NCBI RefSeq assembly: GCF_016462705.1
Contig: NZ_JAEMSS010000003.1
Location: 1-54,718, forward strand
Origin: Nocardioides sp.
Lineage (GTDB): Bacteria; Actinomycetota; Actinomycetes; Propionibacteriales; Nocardioidaceae
DNA: 54,718 nucleotides
Direction of reading: 5' to 3'
The notes below the pieces were generated by a model. It was not told the origin of the DNA. It did no database searches and worked only from the letters and a program-made list of their open reading frames with translations. Both the position numbers and the translations under genes were made by a program. Shown here one piece after another: positions 38,852 to 46,640 of the stretch (position 1 is the stretch's first letter; every line of letters begins with the position of its first letter).

Positions 38852-39694
38852 GTGGGTTCTTGGACGAACGCGACAGCCGAGCGGGCGGTCGGGATCCTGC
38901 GTCCGGAGCTGCAGGACGCGGTCGTGCGCCGGGACCGGCTGGCGCCCGCGGAGGCGCTGACCGCCTGGGTCGAGCACTACTGGACCGTCGAGTGGGACCT
39001 CCGCGGCGGGGCTCCGTTCGTGGCGGAGGTCGTCACGCATCCCTCGGTCCACGTGACCGTCGAGAGCGGCACCCGGCCACGTTTCGGCCACGCCATGCCG
39101 GCGGGCCTCGTGCACGGCGTGGTCACCCGCAGGTTCAGCCACCAGCTGGTCGGCGCCGGACGGGTGTTCGGTGTGAAGTTCCACCCGGGCGGCTTCGGGG
39201 CCTTCACCGGGGCGGACGTCGGCGCCTGGACCGATCGGGTGCTGCCGCTGTCGGCAGCGTTCGGCGACTCGGCGGCGACCCTGCTCGACCAGGTCCTCGC
39301 GGTGCCGGCCGACGCCGACCGGGCGGCGGTCGCCGACGGCTTCCTGCTCAGCCGGGCGCCGGGCCGGGACCCGCGCTACGACGCCGTCCTGACCATCGTC
39401 GACCAGATCCGCGACGACCCCACCCTGACGACCGTCGACCTGGCCGCGCGTCGCCACGCCGTCTCGGAGCGCACCCTCCAGCGGCTGTTCCGGCGCTACG
39501 TGGGGGTCGGCCCCAAGTGGGTGCTGCGGCGGGCCCGGCTCCATGACGCCGTCGACCGCATCGACACCGGCCGCTACGGCGACCTCGCCTCGCTCGCCGT
39601 GGAGCTGGGCTGGTTCGACCAGGCGCACTTCACCCGGGACTTCACCGCCCTGGTCGGGCAGTCACCGGCGGCGTACGCCGCGCGCCGGCCCTGA
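38852..39694 (+). CDS. AraC-family transcriptional regulator
   Basis: This 280-residue protein has an N-terminal DUF6597-like sensor region (VEHYWTVEWDLRGG, HPSVHVTVESG, GVKFHPGGFGAF) and a C-terminal AraC DNA-binding pair of HTHs (LAARRHAVSERTLQRLFRRYVGVGPKWVLRRARL, then LASLAVELGWFDQAHFTRDFTALVGQSPAAY, each shown by its ends). It is divergent from a VOC protein gene and may control it; the ligand is unknown. The GTG start is set by the TACGCT box. Confidence 0.92.
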   Translation: MGSWTNATAERAVGILRPELQDAVVRRDRLAPAEALTAWVEHYWTVEWDLRGGAPFVAEVVTHPSVHVTVESGTRPRFGHAMPAGLVHGVVTRRFSHQLVGAGRVFGVKFHPGGFGAFTGADVGAWTDRVLPLSAAFGDSAATLLDQVLAVPADADRAAVADGFLLSRAPGRDPRYDAVLTIVDQIRDDPTLTTVDLAARRHAVSERTLQRLFRRYVGVGPKWVLRRARLHDAVDRIDTGRYGDLASLAVELGWFDQAHFTRDFTALVGQSPAAYAARRP

Positions 39695-39723
39695 CCGGAG
39701 GTCGGCCCGGGGCTCAGCCAGGA

Positions 39724-40251
39724 TCAGTGCTGGTAGGTCCCGTGGATGATCGCCCGGCCCGCCGTCTTGAACGCCAGGTTGAACGAGACCACGGCAGGGG
39801 ACGCGTCGGCGTCGACCCCGAGGCTCTCCTCCTTCACCGCGTGCACCACGAAGTAGTAGCGGTGCACCTGGTCGCCCTCCGGGGGCGCGGCACCCATGAA
39901 CCCCTTCACCCCGCCGTCGTTGCGGCACATGAACGCGTTGCCGGGCAGTGCCGCCCCCTCCGCGCCCGCGCCGGCCTCGAGCGAGGTCACGTCGGCGGGC
40001 AGGTCGACCAGGACCCAGTGCCAGAAGCCGGACGGCGTCGGTGCGTCCGGGTCGAAGCAGGTGACGGTGAAGCTCTTGGTGTCCTCCGGGAACCCCGACC
40101 AGGAGAGCTGCGGGGAGCGGTCGCCGTGCGCGTTGACCTGGTCGTCCTCGAGCGGCTGGCCGTCGGTCACGTCGTCGCTGGTGACGGTGAACGACGGGAC
40201 GCTGGGCAGCAGCTCGTAGGGGTCGGGGCTGACGGGGCGGTCGAGGCTCAT
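39724..40251 (-). CDS. YbhB/YbcL family PEBP-like protein
   Basis: The 175-residue product matches the bacterial phosphatidylethanolamine-binding-protein family: [20 protein letters not shown], the [19 protein letters not shown] core with the anion-site residues, and [10 protein letters not shown]. No signal peptide is present. Its physiological ligand is unknown. AGGAG lies 6 bases before the ATG at 40251. The 600-aa ORF-track line is antisense to cysG for most of its length. It is divergent from cysG with a small inverted repeat between them. Confidence 0.92.
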   Translation of the reverse strand: MSLDRPVSPDPYELLPSVPSFTVTSDDVTDGQPLEDDQVNAHGDRSPQLSWSGFPEDTKSFTVTCFDPDAPTPSGFWHWVLVDLPADVTSLEAGAGAEGAALPGNAFMCRNDGGVKGFMGAAPPEGDQVHRYYFVVHAVKEESLGVDADASPAVVSFNLAFKTAGRAIIHGTYQH

Positions 40252-40273
40252 CACGGCTCCTGTGTCTCGCGGC

Positions 40274-40292
40274 GGTCGGACGGTTTCCGACC
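40274..40292. promoter_or_regulatory. Inverted repeat GGTCGGA-N5-TCCGACC between PEBP and cysG genes
   Basis: Perfect 7-bp arms with a 5-base spacer in the divergent gap. It may be an operator or a small hairpin; no regulator is adjacent. Confidence 0.4.
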
Positions 40293-40308
40293 ATAGTCCG
40301 CGGCCCGC

Positions 40309-40314
40309 GATGAT
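40309..40314 (+). promoter_or_regulatory. Putative -10 box GATGAT of cysG
   Basis: GATGAT ends 6 bases before the GTG at 40321. The first base is off consensus, so the call is weak. Confidence 0.3.
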
Positions 40315-40320
40315 GGACCG

Positions 40321-41544
40321 GTGGACGAGGAGGTGACCTACCCCGCCGGGCTGCGGCTCGGCGGCCGGCGTGTCGTCGTCGTGGGCGGCGGGCACGTCGC
40401 CCAGCGACGGGTGCCGCAGCTGATCGCCGCCGGGGCGGACGTCCACCTGGTGTCTCCCGTGGTCACGCCCGCCATCGAGGGGATGGCGACCGACGGCGAG
40501 ATCCACTGGGAGGCTCGGGGCTTCGAGGACGCGGACCTCGACGGCGCCTGGTACGTGATCGCGGCCACGGACGACCGCGCGGTCAACGAGCTGGTCAGCA
40601 CCGGCGCCGAGGCCCGCCGGGTCTTCTGCGTCCGGGCGGACGACGCCACCCGGGCCAGCGCCTGGACCCCGGCCGTCGGTCGCCACGCGGGAGTGACGGT
40701 GGCGGTCCTCGGCAACCGCGAGCCACGGCGTTCGGCGGCCGTCCGCGACGAGATCCTCGAGGGGCTGCGCGAGGGGCGGATCACCGCCCGCCACCAGCGC
40801 GACCACACCCCGGGGGTCACGCTCGTCGGCGGTGGGCCGGGCGACCCGGACCTCATCGCCGTCGCGGGGCGCCGGGCCCTGATGGAGGCCGACGTGGTCG
40901 TGGCCGACCGGCTCGCGCCTCGCGAGCTCCTGGGCGAGCTCCCGGCCGACGTCGAGCTCATCGACGTCGCCAAGCTGCCCCGCGGCCGCTCCGCCCAGCA
41001 GGAGGAGATCAACCGGCTCATCGTCGAGCACGCACTCGCCGGGAAGCGGGTCGTGCGGTTCAAGGGTGGCGACAGCTTCGTCTTCGGCCGGGGCTACGAG
41101 GAGGTCCTGGCCTGTCGGGAGGCGGGTGTCCCGGTGACGGTGATCCCCGGTCTCACCAGCCCCGTGTCCGTGCCGGGCCTGGCCAACATCCCGGTGACCC
41201 ATCGGGGGGTGGCCCACGACTTCACCGTCATCTCCGGCCACCTGCCCCCGGGTCACCCCGAGTCCCTGACCGACTGGGACGCGGTCGCGCGGCTGACCGG
41301 CACCCTGGTGCTGATGATGGCCGTCGAGAACGCGCCCGCCATCGCCGAGGTCCTGCTCGCCGGCGGGCGCAAGCCGGGCACACCGGTCGCCGTGATCTGC
41401 CAGGGCAGCATGCCGGGGGAGCGGACCGTCCTGTCGACCCTCGCCGGCCTGGCCACCGACCTCGAGCGGGAGTCGGTCGCACCGCCCGCGATCCTCGTCG
41501 TCGGCGACGTCGTGGCGGTCGCCCATCCCGCCCGCTATGCCTGA
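40321..41544 (+). CDS. cysG: Siroheme synthase CysG-type (precorrin-2 dehydrogenase plus uroporphyrinogen-III C-methyltransferase)
   Basis: The 407-residue product has two domains. Residues 10-150 are the NAD-dependent precorrin-2 dehydrogenase/ferrochelatase part ([18 protein letters not shown]). From about 165 comes the SAM-dependent methyltransferase ([56 protein letters not shown]). It turns uroporphyrinogen III into siroheme for sulfite and nitrite reductases. It is slightly shorter than the enterobacterial enzyme (457), mainly in the dehydrogenase dimerisation part. No cys or nir genes are in the window. Confidence 0.93.
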   Translation: MDEEVTYPAGLRLGGRRVVVVGGGHVAQRRVPQLIAAGADVHLVSPVVTPAIEGMATDGEIHWEARGFEDADLDGAWYVIAATDDRAVNELVSTGAEARRVFCVRADDATRASAWTPAVGRHAGVTVAVLGNREPRRSAAVRDEILEGLREGRITARHQRDHTPGVTLVGGGPGDPDLIAVAGRRALMEADVVVADRLAPRELLGELPADVELIDVAKLPRGRSAQQEEINRLIVEHALAGKRVVRFKGGDSFVFGRGYEEVLACREAGVPVTVIPGLTSPVSVPGLANIPVTHRGVAHDFTVISGHLPPGHPESLTDWDAVARLTGTLVLMMAVENAPAIAEVLLAGGRKPGTPVAVICQGSMPGERTVLSTLAGLATDLERESVAPPAILVVGDVVAVAHPARYA

Positions 41545-41569
41545 GACGGCCTGAGGTGTCCTGAGATGG
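41540..41569. repeat. Triple 10-bp direct repeat beginning CCTGAG across the cysG-TrmH junction
   Basis: CCTGAGACGG, CCTGAGGTGT and CCTGAGATGG stand in exact 10-bp register from the cysG stop codon to the ATG of the methyltransferase gene. It may be a slippage product or a protein site on one DNA face; nothing more can be said. Confidence 0.5.
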
Positions 41570-42369
41570 CGGAGCTCATCGAGGTCACCGACCCCACCGA
41601 CCCCCGGCTGGCCGACTACCGCGACCTGCGCGACGTGGAGCTACGCAAGCACCACGAAGCCGAGCACGGGCTGTTCCTGGCCGAGGGCGAGAAGGTCGTA
41701 CGCCGCGCCGCGGCCGCCGGATTCACGCCCCGCTCGTTCCTCATGGCGCCACGCTGGCTCGACGGCCTGCGCGACGTCCTCGACGCCAGCGACGCGCCCT
41801 GCTTCGTCATGAGCGAGGACCTCGCCGAGGAGGTCACCGGCTTCCACGTGCACCGCGGTGCGCTCGCCTCGCTCGAACGCCGAGCCCTACCCCCCGTCGA
41901 GGACGTCCTGGCCGGCGCCCGCTCGGTCCTGGTGCTCGAGGACGTCGTCGACCACACCAACGTCGGCGCGATCTTCCGGTGCGGCGCGGCGTTCGGCTTC
42001 GACGCAGTCCTGCTGGCGCCGCGCTGCGCCGACCCCCTCTACCGGCGGTCGGTCAAGGTCGGCATGGGCGCCGTCTTCGCGCTGCCGTGGACCCGGCTCC
42101 CCGACTGGGCCGACGCGCTCCCGTCGCTGAGCCGGCTCGGCTTCACCACCGTCGCCCTGACTCTCGCCCCGGACGCGCGCCCCGTCGAGGAGTCCGTCGC
42201 CGGGCTGGACCGGGTCGCCCTCGTCCTGGGCTCGGAGGGCCACGGTCTCTCGCGCCGCTGGGAAGAGGTGGCGGACCGACGCGCGATCATCCCGATGTCT
42301 GCCGACGTCGACTCCCTCAACGTCGCCGCCGCGGCCGCGGTCGCCTGCTACGTCACGTCGCACCGCTGA
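41566..42369 (+). CDS. TrmH/SpoU family RNA 2'-O-methyltransferase
   Basis: The 267-residue product has an N-terminal L30e-like substrate domain ([18 protein letters not shown]) and a C-terminal SPOUT knot with its three motifs: [26 protein letters not shown] and [17 protein letters not shown]. It should methylate a ribose of tRNA or rRNA with SAM; the target nucleotide is not predictable. It begins 21 bases after cysG, within a triple 10-bp repeat, with GAGG at a long distance upstream. Confidence 0.92.
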   Translation: MAELIEVTDPTDPRLADYRDLRDVELRKHHEAEHGLFLAEGEKVVRRAAAAGFTPRSFLMAPRWLDGLRDVLDASDAPCFVMSEDLAEEVTGFHVHRGALASLERRALPPVEDVLAGARSVLVLEDVVDHTNVGAIFRCGAAFGFDAVLLAPRCADPLYRRSVKVGMGAVFALPWTRLPDWADALPSLSRLGFTTVALTLAPDARPVEESVAGLDRVALVLGSEGHGLSRRWEEVADRRAIIPMSADVDSLNVAAAAAVACYVTSHR

Positions 42370-42399
42370 GCACCACTGATCCTCGAGGCTGATCACGGA

Positions 42400-42405
42400 T
42401 ACCGT
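42400..42405 (+). promoter_or_regulatory. Putative -10 box TACCGT of the HIT-like gene
   Basis: TACCGT ends 6 bases before the ATG at 42412 (leaderless geometry). Confidence 0.5.
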
Positions 42406-42411
42406 CGCGGG

Positions 42412-43038
42412 ATGGCCGCCTACCGCACCCGCGCCGCCGACTCGCCCTACCACCGGACGTTGCCGATCGGTCAGCGCCTGAGTGCCCGACCCCTGGTGGA
42501 GGACGAGCTCTCCTGCTTCGAGACGGTGACGTTGAAGGAGCTCGAGCCGATGCTGGTCCCCGAGAGACCTCGGGCGGCCGAGGGGGACCGGGACAGCTGT
42601 CACCACTGCCGCGCGTCGCAGGACACCATCTGGTCCGACGACACCTGGCACGTCAACGCCGGGTGGACCGGCATGGGCATCCCGTACGTCGGTGGCCTCG
42701 CGCCGAACCAGCACTGCACGCTCGACACGGCTCCCCTCGACGTGCTCACCTCCCTCGGCCCGCTCCTGCAGCGGATCAACGCCGCGGTGAAGTCCATCCC
42801 CGGGGTGGCCCGGACCCACTTCGCGCGCTGGGGTGACGGCAGCGAGCACTTCCACCTGTGGGCGCTCGCCCGGCCGCTCGGCATGATGCAGGGGCGCGGA
42901 CCGATGCTGGCGTTCTGGGACGACGTCCTGCCGGCCATGCCCGACGACCTGCAGCGCGAGCACGTGCGGATCGTCGCCGAGAGCCTGGCGTCCGGCGGGG
43001 GAACGGCGTTCCCGAACCGTCAGACGGGCAGCTCATAG
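42412..43038 (+). CDS. HIT-like protein with zinc-type CxxC
   Basis: The 208-residue product has CHHCRASQDTIW near residue 63, a HIT/GalT-like entry with possible zinc cysteines, and later SEHFHLWALARP, which resembles the His-x-His-x active-site strand of HIT proteins. Such proteins hydrolyse or transfer nucleoside-phosphate bonds. The match is partial, and the canonical HxHxH triad is not complete (HFHLW), so the chemistry is uncertain. The ATG follows TACCGT. Its last 19 bases overlap the convergent GNAT gene. Confidence 0.7.
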   Translation: MAAYRTRAADSPYHRTLPIGQRLSARPLVEDELSCFETVTLKELEPMLVPERPRAAEGDRDSCHHCRASQDTIWSDDTWHVNAGWTGMGIPYVGGLAPNQHCTLDTAPLDVLTSLGPLLQRINAAVKSIPGVARTHFARWGDGSEHFHLWALARPLGMMQGRGPMLAFWDDVLPAMPDDLQREHVRIVAESLASGGGTAFPNRQTGSS

Positions 43039-43532
43039 ATCGTCTCGAGTCCGTCCTCGTCGTCCCACTGCTCGCCGACCTCGGCGAACGGCAGCTGGGC
43101 GATGAGTCCCAGGGACGCGGTGTTGGTCGGCGACACGGTCGCCCGGAAGGTCCGGACGGATGGCTCGGCGCGAGCACGGTCGAGCATTGCCAGGAGCGCC
43201 GCTCGGGCGTAGCCGCGCCGGCGCTCTGCCGGGTCGACGGCATAGCCGACCTCGACCATGCCGCTGGCGTCGGGTGCGCCGTGGAAGCCGGCCTTGCCCA
43301 CGACGACCTCACGCTCGTCGTCCCAGATCACCCCGGTGACCCAGCCCAGGTCCGCCGGTGTGTCCGCCACCTGCCTGACGCGGTAGCGCCAGGTGCCGAT
43401 CGCCTCGTCCGAGACGAGCCACGGGGTCAGCGGGACCGGGCTGGCGGCGGACGCGGCCTCGAGGTCGCCGGCCGCGAGGGCGCCGAGCGCCTCGGCCGAC
43501 AGGTGGACGATCCGGACCTGCGGGCCGCTCAC
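43020..43532 (-). CDS. GNAT family N-acetyltransferase
   Basis: The 170-residue product has the GNAT core: VEVGYAVDPAERRRGYARAAL holds the acetyl-CoA pyrophosphate loop (RRRGYA), and RTFRATVSPTNTASLGLIAQLPF covers motif B. The acceptor substrate is unknown. The GTG at 43532 overlaps the def stop (GTGA), so it is translated from the deformylase transcript. The ORF-track start lies inside def. The coupling to def suggests, without proof, a protein N-terminus or small-molecule target. Confidence 0.88.
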   Translation of the reverse strand: MSGPQVRIVHLSAEALGALAAGDLEAASAASPVPLTPWLVSDEAIGTWRYRVRQVADTPADLGWVTGVIWDDEREVVVGKAGFHGAPDASGMVEVGYAVDPAERRRGYARAALLAMLDRARAEPSVRTFRATVSPTNTASLGLIAQLPFAEVGEQWDDEDGLETIYELPV

Positions 43533-44137
43533 GCCGGCCAGTTGTCCGGGTAGTCCTCGGCGGCCTTCTCCATCGCTTTCTGCAGGCGCTTGCGGGCCTT
43601 GGTCGGGAGCCGGTCGCCGAACACGGTGCCCGCCGTGTGGTCGGCCTCGTGCTGGAGGCACCGAGCCAGCAAGCCGTCACCCGAGAACTCCACGGGCTCC
43701 CCGTCGAGACCGGTCCCTCGGACCGAGGCGAAGTCCGGACGCGCGCACTCGATGTAGGCACCCGGGTAGGACAGGCAGCCCTCGTCGCTCTCGTCGAGGT
43801 GGCGGTCCCGTCCCTCGGGCAGCGTGAGCACGGGGTTGCAGACCACTCCGACGGTGCGGATCCCACTCTCGTCCGGGCAGTCGAACACGAACATCGCCAG
43901 GTCGACGCCGATCTGGCACGCCGCGAGCCCGACGCCGTCGGCGGCGTACATCGTCTCGACCATGTCCGCGGCCAGGCTGCGCAGCTCGTCGTCGTAGCTC
44001 ACGACGGGCTGCTGGGCGCGGTGCATGACGGGCTTACCCCACCGCGTGATGGGCCGGACCGTGCCACCGCGAGGTAGCGCGCCGTGCGGGGCGCGGACGG
44101 TGCCGGTGGACGTGCTGCCGGTGGACGGGTCGGCCAT
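43529..44137 (-). CDS. def: Peptide deformylase
   Basis: This 202-residue metalloenzyme removes the formyl group from nascent protein N-termini. All three motifs are present: GVGLAACQIG, EGCLSYPG (Cys metal ligand) and QHEADHTAG (two His ligands and catalytic Glu). An extra Gly/Thr-rich leader of about 28 residues precedes the usual start of the fold (ITRWGKPVM). ATG lies 6 bases after TAGGAT. It heads a two-gene operon with the GNAT gene. Confidence 0.96.
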   Translation of the reverse strand: MADPSTGSTSTGTVRAPHGALPRGGTVRPITRWGKPVMHRAQQPVVSYDDELRSLAADMVETMYAADGVGLAACQIGVDLAMFVFDCPDESGIRTVGVVCNPVLTLPEGRDRHLDESDEGCLSYPGAYIECARPDFASVRGTGLDGEPVEFSGDGLLARCLQHEADHTAGTVFGDRLPTKARKRLQKAMEKAAEDYPDNWPA

Positions 44138-44143
44138 GCCCAG

Positions 44144-44149
44144 ATCCTA
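44144..44149 (-). promoter_or_regulatory. Putative -10 box TAGGAT of def
   Basis: Minus-strand TAGGAT, 6 bases before the ATG at 44137 (leaderless geometry; good match to TATAAT). Confidence 0.55.
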
Positions 44150-44201
44150 GGTGCGCCCGACTCGGAGGCCGTTGGGTCTTCCCGAGTCGTACTCAGAGAT
44201 C

Positions 44202-44223
44202 TATAGTGCTAGTTACCTAGCAC
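44202..44223 (+). promoter_or_regulatory. -10 box TATAGT overlapping an 18-bp operator (YtrA-type)
   Basis: TATAGT (44202-44207) is a strong -10. It overlaps the perfect inverted repeat GTGCTAG-TTAC-CTAGCAC (44206-44223), which also covers the expected transcription start. The GntR protein encoded next is the probable repressor. GGAGGG follows before the ATG at 44236. Confidence 0.65.
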
Positions 44224-44235
44224 AATGGAGGGCGC

Positions 44236-44628
44236 ATGATCGAGTTCCATCTCGACGGCAGGTCGGGCATCTCGCCCTACCTGCAGCTCGTCCAGCAGGT
44301 GCGCCGCGCTCTGCGGCTCGGCCTGCTCCAGGAGGGCGACCAGCTCCCGACCGTCAAGGACGTCGTCGGCCGGCTCGCGATCAACCCCAACACCGTGCTC
44401 AAGGCCTACCGCGAGCTCGAGCACGAGGGACTCGTGGCCCCGCGGCCGGGTGTGGGCACCTTCGTGACCCGCACCCTGACCGACAACACCCTGGCTGCGC
44501 ACGGGCCGCTGCGCGCAAGCCTCGAGCAGTGGCTCGCCAAGGCGCGGCGGGCCGGCCTCGACGACGAGAGCATCGAGGCCCTGTTCCTCGCCACGTTTCG
44601 TGCTGCGGTGACCGAGGAGTCCGCGTGA
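44236..44628 (+). CDS. YtrA-type GntR regulator of an ABC exporter
   Basis: The 130-residue product has a winged helix (ISPYLQLVQQVRRALRLGLL, INPNTVLKAYRELEHEGLV, PGVGTFV) and only a short C-terminal helix pair, the hallmark of the YtrA subfamily that controls adjacent ABC exporters. GGAGGG lies 5 bases before the ATG. It should repress its own operon through the GTGCTAG inverted repeat. Its stop overlaps the ABC GTG (GTGA). The inducer in related systems is often a cell-wall-active compound; it is unknown here. Confidence 0.93.
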   Translation: MIEFHLDGRSGISPYLQLVQQVRRALRLGLLQEGDQLPTVKDVVGRLAINPNTVLKAYRELEHEGLVAPRPGVGTFVTRTLTDNTLAAHGPLRASLEQWLAKARRAGLDDESIEALFLATFRAAVTEESA

Positions 44629-45524
44629 GCGCGGTGCTCCGGGCGACCGGCCTGGGCAAGCGCTACGGCCGTCGCTGGGCACTCACCGACTGCACCGTCG
44701 ACGTGCCCCGGGGCCGCGTGGTCGGCCTGGTCGGCCCCAACGGTGCGGGCAAGAGCACCTTCCTCAACCTGGCGGTCGGCCTGCTCACCCCCTCGTCCGG
44801 CGAGATCGAGGTCCTCGGCGAGCGGCCGACGGGCCGTCGGGCCCGCCGCGGCAAGGTCGGCTTCGTGGGTCAGGACACCCCGACGTACGCCGCCCTGAGC
44901 GTCGCCGACCACCTCCGGCTCGGCGCCCACCTCAACCCGTACTGGGACGGCGCGCTGGCAGCGGACCGGATCTCGGGTCTCGGACTCGACCCCGGTCAAC
45001 GCGCCGGTCGGCTCTCCGGCGGCCAGCGCGCCCAGCTGGCCCTGACCCTGGGCATCGCCAAGCGGCCGGACCTGCTCCTGCTCGACGAGCCGGTCGCCAG
45101 CCTCGACCCGCTCGCACGCCGCGAGTTCCTCCAGGACCTGATGGAGGCGGTGGCGGAGCAGGAGCTGAGCGTGGTGCTGTCCTCGCACCTCGTCTCCGAC
45201 GTCGAGCGCGCCTGTGACTATCTCGTCGTGCTCGTGGACTCGCGGGTCCAGGTCGCCGGCGACATCGAGGAGCTCCTGTCCACCCATCATCGGCTGACCG
45301 GGCCCCGACGTGACCCCGCGCAGCTCCCCGCCGACCAGCACGTGGTGGCCGCCAGTCATACCGACCGGCAGTCGACCCTGCTCGTGCGGACCGACCGGCC
45401 CATCCTCGACCCGGGCTGGGAGGTGAGCCAGGTCGATCTGGAGGACCTCGTCCTGGCCTACCTGGGGCGATCGGCCGCGGAGCCCGGCTCCAGCGCGCGA
45501 CCGAGCCTGGAGGCACTCCGATGA
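44625..45524 (+). CDS. ABC exporter ATP-binding protein of the YtrA-type operon
   Basis: The 299-residue ATPase has Walker A VGPNGAGKSTF, signature RLSGGQRAQLAL, Walker B LLLLDEPVASLD and H-loop SSHLVSDVER. The GTG at 44625 overlaps the GntR stop and its own stop overlaps the permease ATG (ATGA). The ORF-track line starts far upstream in a wrong frame part. Sequence type is that of lantibiotic or bacitracin-like exporters under YtrA control; the substrate is unknown. Confidence 0.93.
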   Translation: MSAVLRATGLGKRYGRRWALTDCTVDVPRGRVVGLVGPNGAGKSTFLNLAVGLLTPSSGEIEVLGERPTGRRARRGKVGFVGQDTPTYAALSVADHLRLGAHLNPYWDGALAADRISGLGLDPGQRAGRLSGGQRAQLALTLGIAKRPDLLLLDEPVASLDPLARREFLQDLMEAVAEQELSVVLSSHLVSDVERACDYLVVLVDSRVQVAGDIEELLSTHHRLTGPRRDPAQLPADQHVVAASHTDRQSTLLVRTDRPILDPGWEVSQVDLEDLVLAYLGRSAAEPGSSARPSLEALR

Positions 45525-46558
45525 TCTGGCTGACCTGGCGGCAGTTCCGGGTGTCGGCTTTCATCATGCTGGGAGCCCTGGCCGTGGGGCTGCTGGTGCT
45601 CGGCGTGACCGGACCTCAGCTCGCCGACTCGTGGCAGGTGTCCCAGCAGAGCTTCTTCGACCAGCTGGCCACGGATCGGGTGAAGACGGCGATCTTCCAC
45701 GCCGGCACCGCCGTCGTCTACGCGCTTCCCGCGGTGGTCGGGGTGTTCTGGGGTGCGCCGACGGTCGCCCGCGAGCTCGAGGCGGGCACGTCCCGGTTGG
45801 TCTGGACCCAGGGGGTCACCCGGATCCGCTGGCTGGCCACCAAGCTGGGAGTCGCCGGCGCGGGCGCCGCGATCGTGGGGCTGGGGGGCCTGGCGTTCAC
45901 GTGGTGGTGCGCGCCGATCGACGACGCCGTCGCCGAGGGCTACTCCGACCCGGGGATGCTGAGCGTGCCGCGGCTCTGGCCGGAGCTGTTCGGCTCCCGG
46001 GGCGTGGTGCCGTTGGCGATGACCGTCCTGGCCCTCGTCATCGGGGTGACCGCGGGACTCCTCGTGCGTCGCTCCATCGCGGCCATGGCGGTCACCCTGG
46101 TGGCCGTCGTGGCCGTGCAGCTCGTGTTCCCGCTCGTGGTCCAGGCACGTCTCCTGCCACCCAAGGAGCTCACGACCACGATCACCGAGGATCGGCTCAC
46201 GGAGTTCACCGGGAGACCAGGGAGCGCGCCCGACGAGATGGTCGTCGAGCGCATCGGGGTGTCGATCGACAGCCCAGGCGCGTGGATCACGTCCAACCAG
46301 ACCCTCGATGACTCCGGCACGGTGGTGGCGACCTTCCCGTCGTGGGTCGCCGAGTGCGCGGCGCCGCCCGGACAGCAGGACGCGGAGACCGCGGCGTGCT
46401 TCGACAGGCTGGCCGCCGAGGGCTACCGGCAGCACGTCGAGTACCACCCGGCCTCGCGGTTCTGGACGCTACAGCTGATCGAGACGGGGCTGATGCTCGG
46501 CCTCGCACTCGTGCTGGCCGGGTTCTGCTTCTGGCGGATCCGTCGTGACCTCACCTGA
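45521..46558 (+). CDS. ABC exporter permease of the YtrA-type operon
   Basis: This 345-residue protein has about six membrane helices. It starts MIWLTWRQFR, the usual opening for this permease group, and contains a cytoplasmic ARELEAGTSRLVWTQGVTRIRW segment. Between helices 5 and 6 lies an external domain of about 100 residues with two cysteines (WVAECAAPP, TAACFDRL). It ends in a positively charged tail. The ATG overlaps the ATPase stop by 4 bases. Confidence 0.9.
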   Translation: MIWLTWRQFRVSAFIMLGALAVGLLVLGVTGPQLADSWQVSQQSFFDQLATDRVKTAIFHAGTAVVYALPAVVGVFWGAPTVARELEAGTSRLVWTQGVTRIRWLATKLGVAGAGAAIVGLGGLAFTWWCAPIDDAVAEGYSDPGMLSVPRLWPELFGSRGVVPLAMTVLALVIGVTAGLLVRRSIAAMAVTLVAVVAVQLVFPLVVQARLLPPKELTTTITEDRLTEFTGRPGSAPDEMVVERIGVSIDSPGAWITSNQTLDDSGTVVATFPSWVAECAAPPGQQDAETAACFDRLAAEGYRQHVEYHPASRFWTLQLIETGLMLGLALVLAGFCFWRIRRDLT

Positions 46559-46615
46559 GCGGCGCACGACAGGCGCGATGTGACGCGGGGCACGCGGGCC
46601 GGCTGTATCCCGGTG

Positions 46616-46634
46616 TGTAACTCGCAGTTACATT
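46616..46634 (+). promoter_or_regulatory. Palindromic operator TGTAACT-N3-AGTTACA overlapping -10 TACATT
   Basis: The perfect 17-bp inverted repeat (46616-46632) runs into TACATT (46629-46634), which ends 6 bases before the ATG at 46641. A TetR-like repressor bound here would block the leaderless promoter of the acyl-CoA dehydrogenase gene. No regulator gene is adjacent. Confidence 0.6.
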
Positions 46635-46640
46635 GGCGTC

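Noticed and set aside
40309-40347. Eight-codon ORF from an ATG overlapping the cysG start (ATG ATG GAC...)
   Set aside because: It runs out of frame into cysG and stops without meeting its start, so it lacks the clean coupling seen at 34346-34360.
39724-41526. 600-aa minus-strand ORF as a single gene
   Set aside because: Only its last 175 codons (PEBP-like) are real; the rest is antisense to cysG.
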